A DNA stretch of 49,621 nt from the NCBI RefSeq assembly GCF_022678645.1, contig NZ_JALBWV010000064.1:1-49621 (forward strand), written 5' to 3'. The translations under genes were made by a program, and so were the position numbers. Of the stretch, positions 1-8,269 are shown in pieces (within the stretch, counting starts at the first letter, position 1; every line of letters starts with the position of its first letter). This DNA is from Saccharopolyspora soli. Its GTDB lineage: Bacteria > Actinomycetota > Actinomycetes > Mycobacteriales > Pseudonocardiaceae. The notes beneath the pieces were generated by a model. It saw nothing but the letters and a program-made list of their open reading frames with translations. It had not been told where the DNA came from and ran no database searches.

Positions 1-340
1 CGGCCTCACCATGGCACACGCACCGTGACCGACCGAAACGGACCGCCACCACCGAAAATGGGCCAGAGCCAGATTCCCTGACACTCCCACTCGAACCGCG
101 GTGCCAGCGGAGTTGAGTTCTCGGGTGCGGCGTTGCTCCCGGTGCGTCCGCCTCGTCGAGACCGATCGAGCGCACCAGGTGCGGCGAGTGTGTTTTGGTT
201 CATCGATCCGCCTGGCCCCGGCGGTCCTTCAATGGCGATTATGGCCCAGGGATTGACACGACAAGTGACCTGAATCACTCTGGAGGGCGGCTGCGTCACG
301 GCCAGAGGTTCATTGGCCGCGGTGAGATGAGGGCAGTCGG
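1..340. other. Upstream region of the Nramp-like gene; no gene called
   Basis: I see no convincing coding sequence here. Reading frames crossing it on the minus strand have actinobacterial shadow-frame composition. A TTGACA hexamer at 253-258 could be a -35 element for the gene starting at 341, but no good -10 follows at 16-18 nt, so I do not call a promoter. Confidence 0.4.
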
Positions 341-1789
341 ATGACGGAGTCCAGTGGCGCCCAGCGGGGCCAAACGACGCTTCCGAGCAAGTACCTGCCG
401 CCGGTTGAATTCAGGGACCTGCCGGAACCGGTACCACTGTGGAGGGTCACGGGCGCGAGCGTCATCATTCTGGCGACCGCTATCGGGTCCGGGGAGGTGA
501 TTCTCTGGCCCTATATCACCGCCCAGATCGGGTTCGTGTTCATGTGGGCCGCGGTCGCCGGGTTCGGGATCCAGTTCTTCCTGAACATGGAGATCGAACG
601 CTACACGCTGGCCACGGGGGAGTCTGCGATCACCGGCTTCACTAGGTACTGGAAGCCATGGTGGTGGCTGTTCATCGTCTTCGCGCTCCTGCAGAACTTC
701 TGGCCCGGCTGGGCCACCGGCGCTTCCACGACGGTGTCGTTCGCACTGGGGCTCGGCGAGGACGCCCCGGTCGTGCCCATCACGATCGCGGCCCTGGTGG
801 CCATCGGCATCACACTCACACTCTCGCCCGTGGTCTACCAATGGGTCGAGAAGATCCAAGGTGTGCTGGTGGCACTGATCATGCTCTTCGTAATCGTCGC
901 CATCCCCGTGGCCACGACGGGAGACGCCTGGAGCGCGCTGTTCACCCAAGGCGTCGGCGACATCGGCTTCCCAATCGGGTACGAAGGGTTGAGCGTCGCC
1001 GTGCTTCTCGGGGCGCTGGCCTTCGCCGGGGCCGGCGGTGCGAACAACCTCGTGCAGAGCAACTACATCCGGGACAAACGCATGGGCATGGGGCAACGCA
1101 TGCCCCGGATCGTCTCCCCCATCACCGGGCATGAAGAGGCGCGACCCTCGCTGGGGTACATGGTCCCGACGGACGACGAGAATATGCGCCGATGGCGCGG
1201 CTGGTGGAGGGTCGCCAACTGGGAGCAGTTCATCACCTTCTTCGTCATCGGAGTCCTCTCGCTCATCATCCTGTCGGTGCTGGCCTATTCGACGCTGCCG
1301 GTCGGCCAAGTGCAGCAAGAAGATCTCGCCTTCCTGCTGTTGGAGGGACAGGTCTTGCAGGGTTCTGTGGCACCGTGGTTCGGCACCGCCTTCTGGGCTG
1401 CCGCCACCGTCGCCCTGTTCTCGACCAATCTCGGGATCATCGATTACACCTGCCGGTTGATCGCCGACCAACTCAAGATCAACGCGCTCAGCGACAGCCA
1501 GTTCTGGTCCGAGAGCAAGATCTACGCCGCTTTCGTATGGCTCATGATCATCGTGGGCTCGTTGATCCTCATCGTGGGTGTCGACCAACCGTTCGTGCTC
1601 GTCGTGATCTCGTCCTCCATCGCGGGCGTGCAGATGTTCATCTACTCAGGACTGCTGATGATGCTCAACAGGAAGGCCCTTCCGAAGGAGTTGAAGATCG
1701 GCTGGACACGCCTCGCCGTGCTGGCGGTCTCCTTCCTCTTCTTCGGATTCTTGTCGGTCCTCCTCGTTATGGACGAGCTAGGACTCTGA
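341..1789 (+). CDS. Nramp-family (SLC11-like) transporter, non-canonical
   Basis: A 482-residue polytopic membrane protein with about eleven hydrophobic segments and the overall pattern of the Nramp/SLC11 divalent-metal transporter family (LeuT fold). The canonical TM1 metal motif DPGN is replaced by AIGSGE (residues 47-52). The TM6 MPH region reads AGAGGANN instead. The metal-binding residues of true Mn/Fe Nramps are therefore absent, as in other Nramp-related clades whose substrate differs or is unknown. A long hydrophilic insert (about residues 245-290, RDKRMGMGQRMPRIV and following) lies between two membrane segments. A 30-codon membrane peptide follows 3 nt after the stop and is probably co-transcribed. 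The family assignment is firm; substrate is unknown and metal transport should not be assumed. Confidence 0.85.
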   Translation: MTESSGAQRGQTTLPSKYLPPVEFRDLPEPVPLWRVTGASVIILATAIGSGEVILWPYITAQIGFVFMWAAVAGFGIQFFLNMEIERYTLATGESAITGFTRYWKPWWWLFIVFALLQNFWPGWATGASTTVSFALGLGEDAPVVPITIAALVAIGITLTLSPVVYQWVEKIQGVLVALIMLFVIVAIPVATTGDAWSALFTQGVGDIGFPIGYEGLSVAVLLGALAFAGAGGANNLVQSNYIRDKRMGMGQRMPRIVSPITGHEEARPSLGYMVPTDDENMRRWRGWWRVANWEQFITFFVIGVLSLIILSVLAYSTLPVGQVQQEDLAFLLLEGQVLQGSVAPWFGTAFWAAATVALFSTNLGIIDYTCRLIADQLKINALSDSQFWSESKIYAAFVWLMIIVGSLILIVGVDQPFVLVVISSSIAGVQMFIYSGLLMMLNRKALPKELKIGWTRLAVLAVSFLFFGFLSVLLVMDELGL

Positions 1790-1792
1790 TCC

Positions 1793-1885
1793 GTGCTCAA
1801 ACGGCTGTGGTTGCGCCTGCTAGTGGCGCTGGTGATCTGGATGGCACTGATCGCGCTCATGTGGTCAGCCGGAATGCTGGACTGA
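1793..1885 (+). CDS. Small single-pass membrane peptide downstream of the Nramp-like gene
   Basis: A 30-codon frame starting at GTG 1793, three bases after the transporter stop, and ending at TGA 1883-1885. The product begins VLKRLWLRLL and is almost entirely one hydrophobic helix with a basic N-terminus and a short acidic end (GMLD). The spacing suggests translational coupling to the transporter, and size and topology fit a small accessory subunit or stabiliser. I recognise no family. The frame is short, so chance is possible, but position and composition favour a real gene. Confidence 0.5.
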   Translation: MLKRLWLRLLVALVIWMALIALMWSAGMLD

Positions 1886-1997
1886 GCAGCCCGTTGCCCC
1901 CAGCAAGCCCGTGCGCAATTATCAACCGGTCCACGGGGTCGGGCGGATATGTGCGGAAGCGTGCCGCTCTCGTCGCGGCGCCCGCTGAAACGCCCCA

Positions 1998-2288
1998 TCA
2001 GCCATCTGCCCACCGCCGACGGTTGTCGTGCGCAGCGGCGCGACCGCCGTTGGGAGATAGGTCGACTTCATGCCAGGGTCGGTGTTGCGGCGGGCATTTC
2101 GTCTTGAGCCACTTAATGTTGCGGTACGCTTCATCTTCGGTGTCGAAACCGATGCGGGCGTGGAGCTCACCGTAGACCAAGTAGGAAGCCAGCCAACCGA
2201 CAGCTGTGCGTTCCAGCAGGATCTCGTACTGCGGCAGCGGGTTCCAATCCGAAACTCCAGCCCACCATCGGGCCAACGGACGAGCCAT
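1998..2288 (-). CDS. Hypothetical protein (possible relic)
   Basis: From ATG 2288 the minus strand encodes about 96 residues. The central part looks like true protein: WWAGVSDWNPLPQYEILLER, then TAVGWLASYLVYGELHARIG and EDEAYRNIKWLKTKC. The last 25 residues are basic and low in information, so the gene may have lost its proper end. No family recognised. It points the same way as the 35-codon gene at 2753-2860, and both lie in degraded DNA between the transporter and the insertion-sequence relics, so they may be remains of a mobile-element cargo pair. The frame stays open further upstream, but that stretch does not look protein-like, hence the chosen start. Confidence 0.4.
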   Translation of the reverse strand: MARPLARWWAGVSDWNPLPQYEILLERTAVGWLASYLVYGELHARIGFDTEDEAYRNIKWLKTKCPPQHRPWHEVDLSPNGGRAAAHDNRRRWADG

Positions 2289-2752
2289 GTGAGCCGCACT
2301 GCCTCGCACGCTCATCCAACAATCGCGTGTCGCCGGTAGACCTTTTGCTCGGAACAAGCCTTGCGCAGGAGCCCCCAGGCAACGCGGCAGATCGATGCTG
2401 GGGCATCCCGCGAAGTGCGACAGGGCACAACGCCCCGCCGCACCGATCGCCCTGCATCCGCAGCGCAGCAGCGACCGCCGCCACCGAGCACGACCAGCGA
2501 GCCGGATCACTGAAGTCCTACGCATCGCAGTGTTTCCCTGTCTTGGAGATTGCAATTGATGCCGTCGAGCCTGGCTCGCCGAGCGCGCGTTCCGCTTCGC
2601 GGCTAGCAACCAGCTGGACCTACTGGGGCCTGCAATTCCCGGATACCGGCCAGCTGCAACTGGTGACCTCGGGGCGCGGAGCTCCCGGCCGCTCTGCCGA
2701 GCCTGCCAGCCGAATATCGTCGGCTCTATGTGAGTCGCTGATCGTTCGTGCG
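2289..2752. other. No gene seen
   Basis: About 460 bases between two small minus-strand frames. Open frames exist on both strands but have arginine/alanine/proline-rich shadow composition. No RNA, repeat or strong hairpin was noticed. Confidence 0.4.
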
Positions 2753-2860
2753 TTAATCCTCGATCGCATTGCGGTGCGCCTTCTGCCACACGCGGCCGAG
2801 GGCGCGTTGTTCGCGCATCTGCCAGTCGTAGCACCGGTGTTCATCTGGGTCGCGCGGCAT
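2753..2860 (-). CDS. Short hypothetical protein, 35 residues
   Basis: ATG 2860 to TAA 2753. The product starts MPRDPDEHRCYDWQMREQRA and ends QKAHRNAIED: charged, probably helical, with sensible codon use. It is unlike the arginine-rich translations of the other frames here. No domain recognised. It may be a complete small gene or the surviving end of a longer one. Confidence 0.35.
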   Translation of the reverse strand: MPRDPDEHRCYDWQMREQRALGRVWQKAHRNAIED

Positions 2861-3132
2861 CCGCCAAGGTGACAACGGCTCGGCATAGCAGGGTTCGCGG
2901 TCGCCAGCTCGCGGCGGCGCTAGCTTGTTTCGGCCCTCTACGGGGTGATCACATGGTCGCCGGTCTCGTCGGGGCTATTGGCACACGCGTTCACCCCCGA
3001 ATCACCCGTCTCTGGTTGTTTCCAGGTGGCCGTGGTGAGGGCGGTGGAGTTCAGCGGTGCGGCGCCGTACCGGTTACCGTCGGATATCTCCGATAAGCCG
3101 GATGTTGCATGAACAAAAAAGGGGGGTCTCCG

Positions 3133-3498
3133 ATGACTGAGGCCCAGCGCGCGTTGGAAGCGCTGTATCGGGCGCGTGACGCGGTGCATGAAGCTTCCAG
3201 CATGCAAGCCAAGACGCGACAGCCCTTACTCAGTGAGCTTCATGCCTTCGGCTCGGCGATCGTGTCCACGCTGGCAGGACTAGGCCAACTCAGCACAGTC
3301 CTGAGCCACCAGGTGGGCACCTTCGACGAGGATGAGGTGGAACAGGCCGCAGTCAGTGACGACCCGGTCGACAAGCTCCGCGTAGCGGGGATGCACATGT
3401 CGCGGCTGGATGATCTGCTCGCCCAGGCGGTCAAGGATGCCGGTCGCTACTGGACGGCGATGGAAAGCGTGGAACTCCACACCCGATCAGAACAGTGA
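3133..3498 (+). CDS. Hypothetical helical protein, 121 residues
   Basis: Start ATG 3133 is preferred over the in-frame ATG at 3109, because a purine-rich run ending AAAAGGGGGG precedes it at ribosome-site distance. The product (MTEAQRALEALYRARDAVHE...) is mostly amphipathic helix with acidic patches (FDEDEVEQAA, residues about 68-77), no membrane segment and no signal peptide. No family recognised. It is followed by remnants of other genes and insertion sequences, so it may be cargo of a lost mobile element. Codon use and amino-acid balance support a real gene. Confidence 0.6.
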   Translation: MTEAQRALEALYRARDAVHEASSMQAKTRQPLLSELHAFGSAIVSTLAGLGQLSTVLSHQVGTFDEDEVEQAAVSDDPVDKLRVAGMHMSRLDDLLAQAVKDAGRYWTAMESVELHTRSEQ

Positions 3499-3512
3499 CC
3501 ACACGAGCAGCC

Positions 3513-3650
3513 CTAGGAACTGGCACCCACCCGTCTGTTCGTCATCGACTGGCGAGTGTCGAGCTCTCCGACGGCGTCGCGCAGGAACTCCGCCGGGTTC
3601 GGATCGATCGCACCTTGCTCGGTACGGATGCGCTCGATTTCGGAGTCCAC
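3513..3650 (-). CDS. Short hypothetical or gene remnant, minus strand
   Basis: The minus strand from GTG 3650 to TAG 3513 reads VDSEIERIRTEQGAIDPNPA followed by EFLRDAVGELDTRQS. This is a charged, helix-like sequence far more protein-like than the overlapping plus-strand frame (GTG 3495 to 3704). Protein-like sequence continues a few codons upstream of the GTG to an in-frame TAA, so the true 5' end may be lost. No family recognised. Confidence 0.3.
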   Translation of the reverse strand: MDSEIERIRTEQGAIDPNPAEFLRDAVGELDTRQSMTNRRVGASS

Positions 3651-3746
3651 CGCAGGGTCGTCTGGTCGATCAACGACGAGTTACCCGCCGCTGGAGGATC
3701 ATAGTCACCGGATGCGGGGTCAGGGACTACGCTAAGAGCGTGTCTC

Positions 3747-3859
3747 TCATTTGGTGAGTTTCTTGTAGCAGGTGAGCGCGGCGGCGAGGGTGAGGAACCC
3801 GAAGAACAGGGTGCCGTGGCGTTCGTAGCGGATGGTGAGCCTGCGGTAGCCGAATAGCC
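3747..3859 (-). pseudogene. C-terminal fragment of an IS5-family transposase
   Basis: The minus strand ends in RYERHGTLFFGFLTLAAALT then CYKKLTK and stop at 3747-3749. This is the typical tail of an IS5-group DDE transposase. Upstream the frame runs into the terminal inverted repeat starting at 3860, and no other part of this transposase is present. It is a dead remnant. The other half is not found beyond the far end of the neighbouring element (4477). Confidence 0.7.
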
Positions 3860-3876
3860 TGTGGGGTTCCAGAAGT
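3860..3876 (+). repeat. Left terminal inverted repeat of the IS relic
   Basis: A 17-bp sequence exactly complementary to 4461-4477. It begins TG, as expected for many IS ends, and interrupts the IS5-type transposase remnant. Confidence 0.75.
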
Positions 3877-4460
3877 CGGTCAGGGTCGTTGACCAGCAGT
3901 TTAAGCGACGCGTTCGTACTCGTTGATCAAGCCGCCCAACACAGGGCAGGTCTTGGTCTGAGCTGTGTCAACGATCTTGGACAGTGCTTTTGGTTTCGGC
4001 TGGTTAGGCCGCGGTAGCGGCGTTGTGGTGGTCATGTAGCACCTGGGCGGGGGTGCGGTAGCCGAGGCTGCTGTGGAGCCGTTTACGGTTGTAGAAGACC
4101 TCGATGTACTCGGCGACGGCGAAACGCGCACGGGCACGCGTGGCGAACGGTTCGCGGTGGTAGCACTCGTTTTTCAGGCTCGCGAAGAACGACTCGGCGG
4201 CCGCGTTGTCCCAGCAAACCCCGGTACGCCCGAGACTGGTTCGCACGCCGAGGTTTCGGGTTGGCTCGGCGTAGCACGGCCACCTCGTGACGCAGTACCA
4301 GGAGTTCGACGTCCTTGGACGCCGACGAACGGCCGAGCAACACCAGCCAGCCCGCAATCCGCACGAAGATCAGATAAACCAGACGCAGTGACACAGCTCG
4401 CGATCATGCCCTCCCTGCCCGCCGAGCGCACCCAGCACCGCAGGTCGGACACGCGGAGAA

Positions 4461-4477
4461 ACTTCTGGAACCCCACA
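4461..4477 (-). repeat. Right terminal inverted repeat of the IS relic
   Basis: Exact reverse complement of 3860-3876. It ends CA and lies about 65 bases upstream of the transposase start codon at 4394, as expected for an intact 5' end of the original element. Confidence 0.75.
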
Positions 4478-4713
4478 CGCAATCCCAAAGATCAACACCA
4501 AACTGAATCGGTGGATCCGGGCTTAGCTTGAAGGCGCGCCGAAGATCAGATAGCCAGTCGAGCTGGCAGCAGGCCGGCCCCGTCCGGCAGCGCAATCGAT
4601 CGTTTACGTGCATCGCCAACACCGGCAACGTTTTCTGGTGACACTGGGGATGCTCCGCCGTCGCTGTGTCGTGTTCGAGTTCGCGGCGGACTCGGTCTGT
4701 ACGGAGGCGCGCC

Positions 4714-5523
4714 GTGACTTTGGGACGCATCGACGAACACGAGTACATGGCACGAGTACGTGAGCGGGCGCGGTCTGCAGGCACGGTTCGCCAGCGCTCC
4801 TCGTTGCGGCTACACGGTTTGATCCGCTCGGCCATCAGGCTCGGTCTGCTACCAAGCCGGCATCAACTCAGCGAGGGACAGCTGATCGACGCTTATGCCA
4901 CCAGCCGCAACGCCGTGCGGGAAGCAATGTCGCTGCTCGCCGAGGAAGGGCTGGTCTCCCGTCGGCCCCGTCGCGGCACGGTGATCGTCGGAATGATCCG
5001 TGAATTGGCGCTTGAAGACATGTCGCCGCGCCGCGGCAGCCTCGCGGACTTCGACAATCCCGACGACTTCGAGAACATCGAGGTCGAAACGACCCGCATC
5101 CCGATCACCCCGCTGTTGCAGAACAGGCTGCGCACCAACGTATCGTCGGTTTGGTTGACGGAATGGATCACGTTGCGTGGTGGTGAACCGTTCTGCATCT
5201 ACATCAATTACTCGCTTGGTGACAGCGCGCGTGAACTCGGCACCGATTCGTCCTCGGACGGGCTGCAGGCGATCTTTCGCCGTACCTACGGTTGTGAGCT
5301 ACGCCGGATCGACACCACGGTGGAAACACTGACCTGTGATGAACGCACCGGCCGCGCACTGCGCGTCGAACCTGGATCGCCGCTGTTGTTCAGGGAACGG
5401 TTGATGATCGACGCCGACGGGAATCCGCGGGAGTGCAACCACACATTCTTCCCCGGTGCCAAGGTGTCCCTGCGGACGACGACGGTGTTTCCCAGCGAGC
5501 CGTTGCCCGCCGACAAGGCTTGA
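4714..5523 (+). CDS. GntR-family transcriptional regulator (HutC/UTRA type)
   Basis: A 269-residue DNA-binding repressor or activator. The N-terminal winged helix (about residues 28-92) contains the GntR pattern LSEGQLIDAYATSRNAVREA ... LAEEGLVSRRPRRGTVIV. The C-terminal UTRA ligand-binding domain (about 115-262) ends with the typical RALRVEPGSPLLFRERL. GTG 4714 is chosen because ACGGAGG (4701-4707) sits at ideal spacing; an in-frame ATG at 4666 has no such site. It stands directly upstream of the monooxygenase/transporter run and is the likely local regulator. UTRA domains bind small metabolites, so the island's substrate or an intermediate is the probable effector (inference). Confidence 0.88.
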   Translation: MTLGRIDEHEYMARVRERARSAGTVRQRSSLRLHGLIRSAIRLGLLPSRHQLSEGQLIDAYATSRNAVREAMSLLAEEGLVSRRPRRGTVIVGMIRELALEDMSPRRGSLADFDNPDDFENIEVETTRIPITPLLQNRLRTNVSSVWLTEWITLRGGEPFCIYINYSLGDSARELGTDSSSDGLQAIFRRTYGCELRRIDTTVETLTCDERTGRALRVEPGSPLLFRERLMIDADGNPRECNHTFFPGAKVSLRTTTVFPSEPLPADKA

Positions 5524-5630
5524 GTCACCGCTTGTCGGTGCGTTTTCCCGGCTCAGCGGACCCGTTCGACCGGCGCAATGGTCGCTTCACCGATGTGCGC
5601 GGATCCGGTAACACCCGCTTGTCAGGGTGA

Positions 5631-5669
5631 GTGAAAGCGTCGCGGTCGTCTGCTGATCGGTTTCATTGA
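5631..5669 (+). pseudogene. 5'-end scrap of a luciferase-like monooxygenase gene
   Basis: GTG 5631 opens a 12-codon frame ending SADRFH then TGA. The 19 bases 5648-5666 are identical to 8272-8290, the start region of the monooxygenase at 8270-9571, whose protein begins SADRFHLGW. The frame breaks right after the shared part. This looks like a leftover of a duplicated or deleted gene start rather than a functional leader peptide, although the latter cannot be excluded. Confidence 0.45.
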
Positions 5670-5711
5670 CGACCTGCTTGCCTTCTGACGTGCACGGTGG
5701 GGAGAAAGGAT

Positions 5712-6734
5712 GTGTGCATCCTGATGAGACTCAACGTTGTGATTAAACCACCATCCGAAGTAGACACTGGGCGGGACACGCCTTCGCGGATGCTCAGCCG
5801 ACTCACCGCGGCGGTGACGTCGCTGGAGGATGCGGGCGTCACGGCGGTGGTACTCGCGCCCGCCGAGCCGGATTCTGTTGCCACCTTCGAACCGCTCACC
5901 CTTGCCGGCGCGCTGGCAAGGGCTACCTCGACGATTGGGCTCATAGCCGCGGATTCGGCGCTGTTCGGTCACCCGTACAACACCGCCCGCAGGCTGGCGA
6001 CCCTAGACCACCTGACCAGCGGACGCTCCGGCTGGCTGGTGGTACCGGCGGCTGATCCGGCAGCGGAGGCCCGCTACGGACTCGTGGTCGGTGACGCGAG
6101 TGCGCGCATCGCCCGCGCGACGGAGTTCGCCGAGGTCGTGCGCGCGCTGTGGGAATGCTGGGAGCCGGGCGCCGAGGTGCCGGACAAGACCAAGGGCGAT
6201 TACCAGGACGACACCCGCGTGCACCCGATCGAACACCGCTCCACCCATTACACCGTGCGCGGCCCGCTGGATGTGCCGCGCTGCCCGCAGGGCAAGCCAG
6301 TCGTCGTTCAGGCCGTGCAGGCCCCCGACGAACTTCCGTTGGCCTGCCGGTTCGCCGAGGTCGTCGTGCCTTGGTGCATTAGCGAATCGGACTTCGCCGA
6401 GGCGGTGGCGCGGGTGCGATCCGAGGCGGTGCAGGCCGGTCGGGACCCCGCCGAGCTCGTCGTGCTCCCGGCGGTCGGCGTACTCGCCGGGTTGGACGGG
6501 TTTGCGGTTGGGGCGGGTGCGGACATGCCGCAGCGACTGGGCGAACTCGTGCGACACAGCAGCGCTGACGGGGTCACGCTCGTCGGTGACGGCACGCTCG
6601 ACTGGGTGGAGCGACTCACCGATGAGGTGCTCCCGGAACTGCGTGGCCTGCTCACACCGCTTCGTCCTGGGGCAACGCTGGCTGACAACTTGGGGCTGAG
6701 CAGGGCGGCCGAGCTGGATCGGAGCGCGGCATGA
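5712..6734 (+). CDS. Luciferase-like (LLM class) flavin-dependent oxidoreductase
   Basis: A TIM-barrel flavin-dependent monooxygenase or oxidoreductase of the bacterial-luciferase superfamily, about 340 residues. It retains LDHLTSGRSGWLVVPA (the family's D-x-S-x-GR-x-GW strand), and a segment resembling the YTVRGPLDVPRCPQGKPVVVQA part of NtaA/DszA proteins. It is shorter than those (about 430-450), lacking part of the insertion region. GTG 5712 follows GGAGA at good spacing; ATG 5724 is an alternative. The stop overlaps the next start (ATGA), so it is translated with the longer monooxygenase downstream, perhaps as a partner subunit. It would use reduced FMN from a separate reductase. Substrate unknown. 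Confidence 0.8.
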   Translation: MCILMRLNVVIKPPSEVDTGRDTPSRMLSRLTAAVTSLEDAGVTAVVLAPAEPDSVATFEPLTLAGALARATSTIGLIAADSALFGHPYNTARRLATLDHLTSGRSGWLVVPAADPAAEARYGLVVGDASARIARATEFAEVVRALWECWEPGAEVPDKTKGDYQDDTRVHPIEHRSTHYTVRGPLDVPRCPQGKPVVVQAVQAPDELPLACRFAEVVVPWCISESDFAEAVARVRSEAVQAGRDPAELVVLPAVGVLAGLDGFAVGAGADMPQRLGELVRHSSADGVTLVGDGTLDWVERLTDEVLPELRGLLTPLRPGATLADNLGLSRAAELDRSAA

Positions 6735-8047
6735 GCACCTACGAACCGGGTCCACGTATGCATTTGAGCCTGAACCTTTCCGAATTCGGCCGGCATTCCG
6801 GTGCATGGCGGCATCCGGACAGCGACGTATCCGGCGTGCCGAGCATCGATCGCTACGTGGAGTTCGCCAAAACGGCCGAGCGTGGCAAGTTCGACCTGGT
6901 GTTCATTGCCGACACCCCGTCACATGCTGCCGGTCGAACCATGGTCACCGGTACCCGGCTGGACCCGTTGGAGCTGCTGGCCGCAGTGGCCACCGAGACC
7001 TCGCACATCGGCATGATCGCGACAATTTCCACCAGCTACAACGAGCCGTTCGACCTGGCACGGCGGGCGGCCTCGCTCGATTTGCTCTCCGGGGGTCGCC
7101 TCGGCGTGAACTATGTCGCCACCAGCGGCGACGCCACCGCCTGGAACTTCAACCTGGACCACCAGTTGCCACACGATCAGCGCTACGTTCGGTCCAACGA
7201 GTTCCTTGAGGTGGTCACCGAACTGTGGGAGGGCGCAGGCGACCGGTTTGTACCGCCGAAACCCATCGACCACATTGGACCGCATTTCGAGGTGCGCGGA
7301 GCGCTAGACGTGCTGCGACCGGACGGTGGCCGCCCGTTGATCGTGCAGGCCGGGTCTTCGCCGGACGGCAGGGACCTCGCGGCGCGCTGGGCGGACGCCA
7401 TCTATGCGGGTGGTTCGACTTTGGAGCGGGCACAGGAGTACTACCGGGACGTCAAGGCGAGGACTGCGGCCTACGGACGGGACCCGAGCAGCATCAAGAT
7501 CCTGCTGGGCGTCATGCCGTTCATCGGTGAGACCGAGCAAGCCGCCCACGATCTGCACCGCATGCTGGATGACTACCACCTCGAAGGGGCTGATGTCATC
7601 CGGCATCTCAGTGGCCTGCTGGAATTCGATCTGTCCGGCTATGACCCTGATGGACCGCTCCCGCTCGACGAGTTGCCCGAGGTTAAGTCGGCCAGCGTCA
7701 GCCAAGCGACGCTGTTCACCCGCATGGCTCGGGAGGAGGGGTTGAGCATCGCGGAAACCGCGCGACGGTCCTATGTCGGCGGCCTTGCGAATATGCAATG
7801 GGTGGTCACCGGAACCAGTCTTCAGGTGGCTGATGAAATGCAGAAGTGGTTCGAGGCGGGAACGGCGGACGGTTTCGCGGTTGTCGCTCCAATGCTGCCG
7901 CAGACGATTGACGCATTCGTCGCCGAGGTCGTGCCGGAGTTGCAGCGTCGCGGGCTGGTCCGGCAGGACTACGAGGGTGCCACGGTCCGCGAGCACCTCG
8001 GCCTCGCACCCGTTACATCGCCGGAATCGCCGCCGTCGGCCTCGTGA
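6731..8047 (+). CDS. NtaA/SnaA/DszA-family FMNH2-dependent monooxygenase
   Basis: A 438-residue luciferase-like enzyme of the nitrilotriacetate-monooxygenase family. It shows the N-terminal barrel start (MHLSLNLSEFGRHSGAWR), FVFIAD-like strand FDLVFIADTP, the core FDLARRAASLDLLSGGRLGV and NYVATSGDATAWNF, and the conserved PLIVQAGSSPDGRDLAA in the phosphate-binding part of the barrel. Members are two-component enzymes that oxidise N- or S-containing small molecules with FMNH2 supplied by another protein. ATG 6731 overlaps the upstream stop. The C-terminus ends at the usual REHLGL motif plus a short tail. Substrate unknown. Confidence 0.9.
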   Translation: MSTYEPGPRMHLSLNLSEFGRHSGAWRHPDSDVSGVPSIDRYVEFAKTAERGKFDLVFIADTPSHAAGRTMVTGTRLDPLELLAAVATETSHIGMIATISTSYNEPFDLARRAASLDLLSGGRLGVNYVATSGDATAWNFNLDHQLPHDQRYVRSNEFLEVVTELWEGAGDRFVPPKPIDHIGPHFEVRGALDVLRPDGGRPLIVQAGSSPDGRDLAARWADAIYAGGSTLERAQEYYRDVKARTAAYGRDPSSIKILLGVMPFIGETEQAAHDLHRMLDDYHLEGADVIRHLSGLLEFDLSGYDPDGPLPLDELPEVKSASVSQATLFTRMAREEGLSIAETARRSYVGGLANMQWVVTGTSLQVADEMQKWFEAGTADGFAVVAPMLPQTIDAFVAEVVPELQRRGLVRQDYEGATVREHLGLAPVTSPESPPSAS

Positions 8048-8269
8048 TCGACGTCGCCGTGAAAGCTGGCGCAACACGCGTCGCCCCCAGCTAGCCGATG
8101 CGGCGTCATCACAGGTCAGCGCGATGTCGTTGAGATCGGCTCGACAGGCACATGACGGCGCAATAGGTGAGTGATGTGGCGCGCGCCGCATGTAACACGT
8201 TCCGTCCACCATGGTCGTACGCGCACGAGGCCGAGCGCCGAGACCGCCACCCACGGAGGTGTGAAGTCG
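8048..8269. other. Intergenic region inside the monooxygenase run
   Basis: About 220 bases separate two otherwise tightly packed genes. The in-frame extension of the downstream gene back to 8171 is open but not protein-like. The segment may hold an internal promoter, but none is clear. Its presence next to the base-composition anomaly at 8270-8960 fits an insertion or recombination point. Confidence 0.35.

Larger units (their letters stand above)
3860..4477 (-). mobile_element. Nested insertion-sequence relic with 17-bp terminal inverted repeats
   Basis: TGTGGGGTTCCAGAAGT at 3860-3876 is matched exactly in reverse complement at 4461-4477, giving 5'-TG...CA-3' ends. Inside, on the minus strand, are the start of an integrase-core transposase (from 4394, MSLRLVYLIFVRIAGWLVLL, as in IS481-like elements) and its very end (VLGGLINEYERVA, stop near 3901). 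The middle is replaced by the 3' end of an IS3 OrfB (WDNAAAESFFASLKNECYH ... YNRKRLHSSLGYRTPA, stop at 4004-4006), followed by TGTCAACGATCTTGGACA, which resembles an IS3 end. The element is therefore a deleted IS whose centre is an IS3 fragment. It cannot be active on its own. No clear target duplication was seen. Confidence 0.7.

Noticed and set aside
296..1588. Long minus-strand open frame of 430 codons
   Set aside because: It is the exact antisense of the Nramp-like gene and is rich in H, R, D, E and G, the typical shadow of high-GC membrane-protein codons.
3495..3704. Plus-strand 69-codon frame overlapping the stop of the 3133-3498 gene
   Set aside because: The minus strand of the same segment encodes a far more protein-like sequence (3513-3650).
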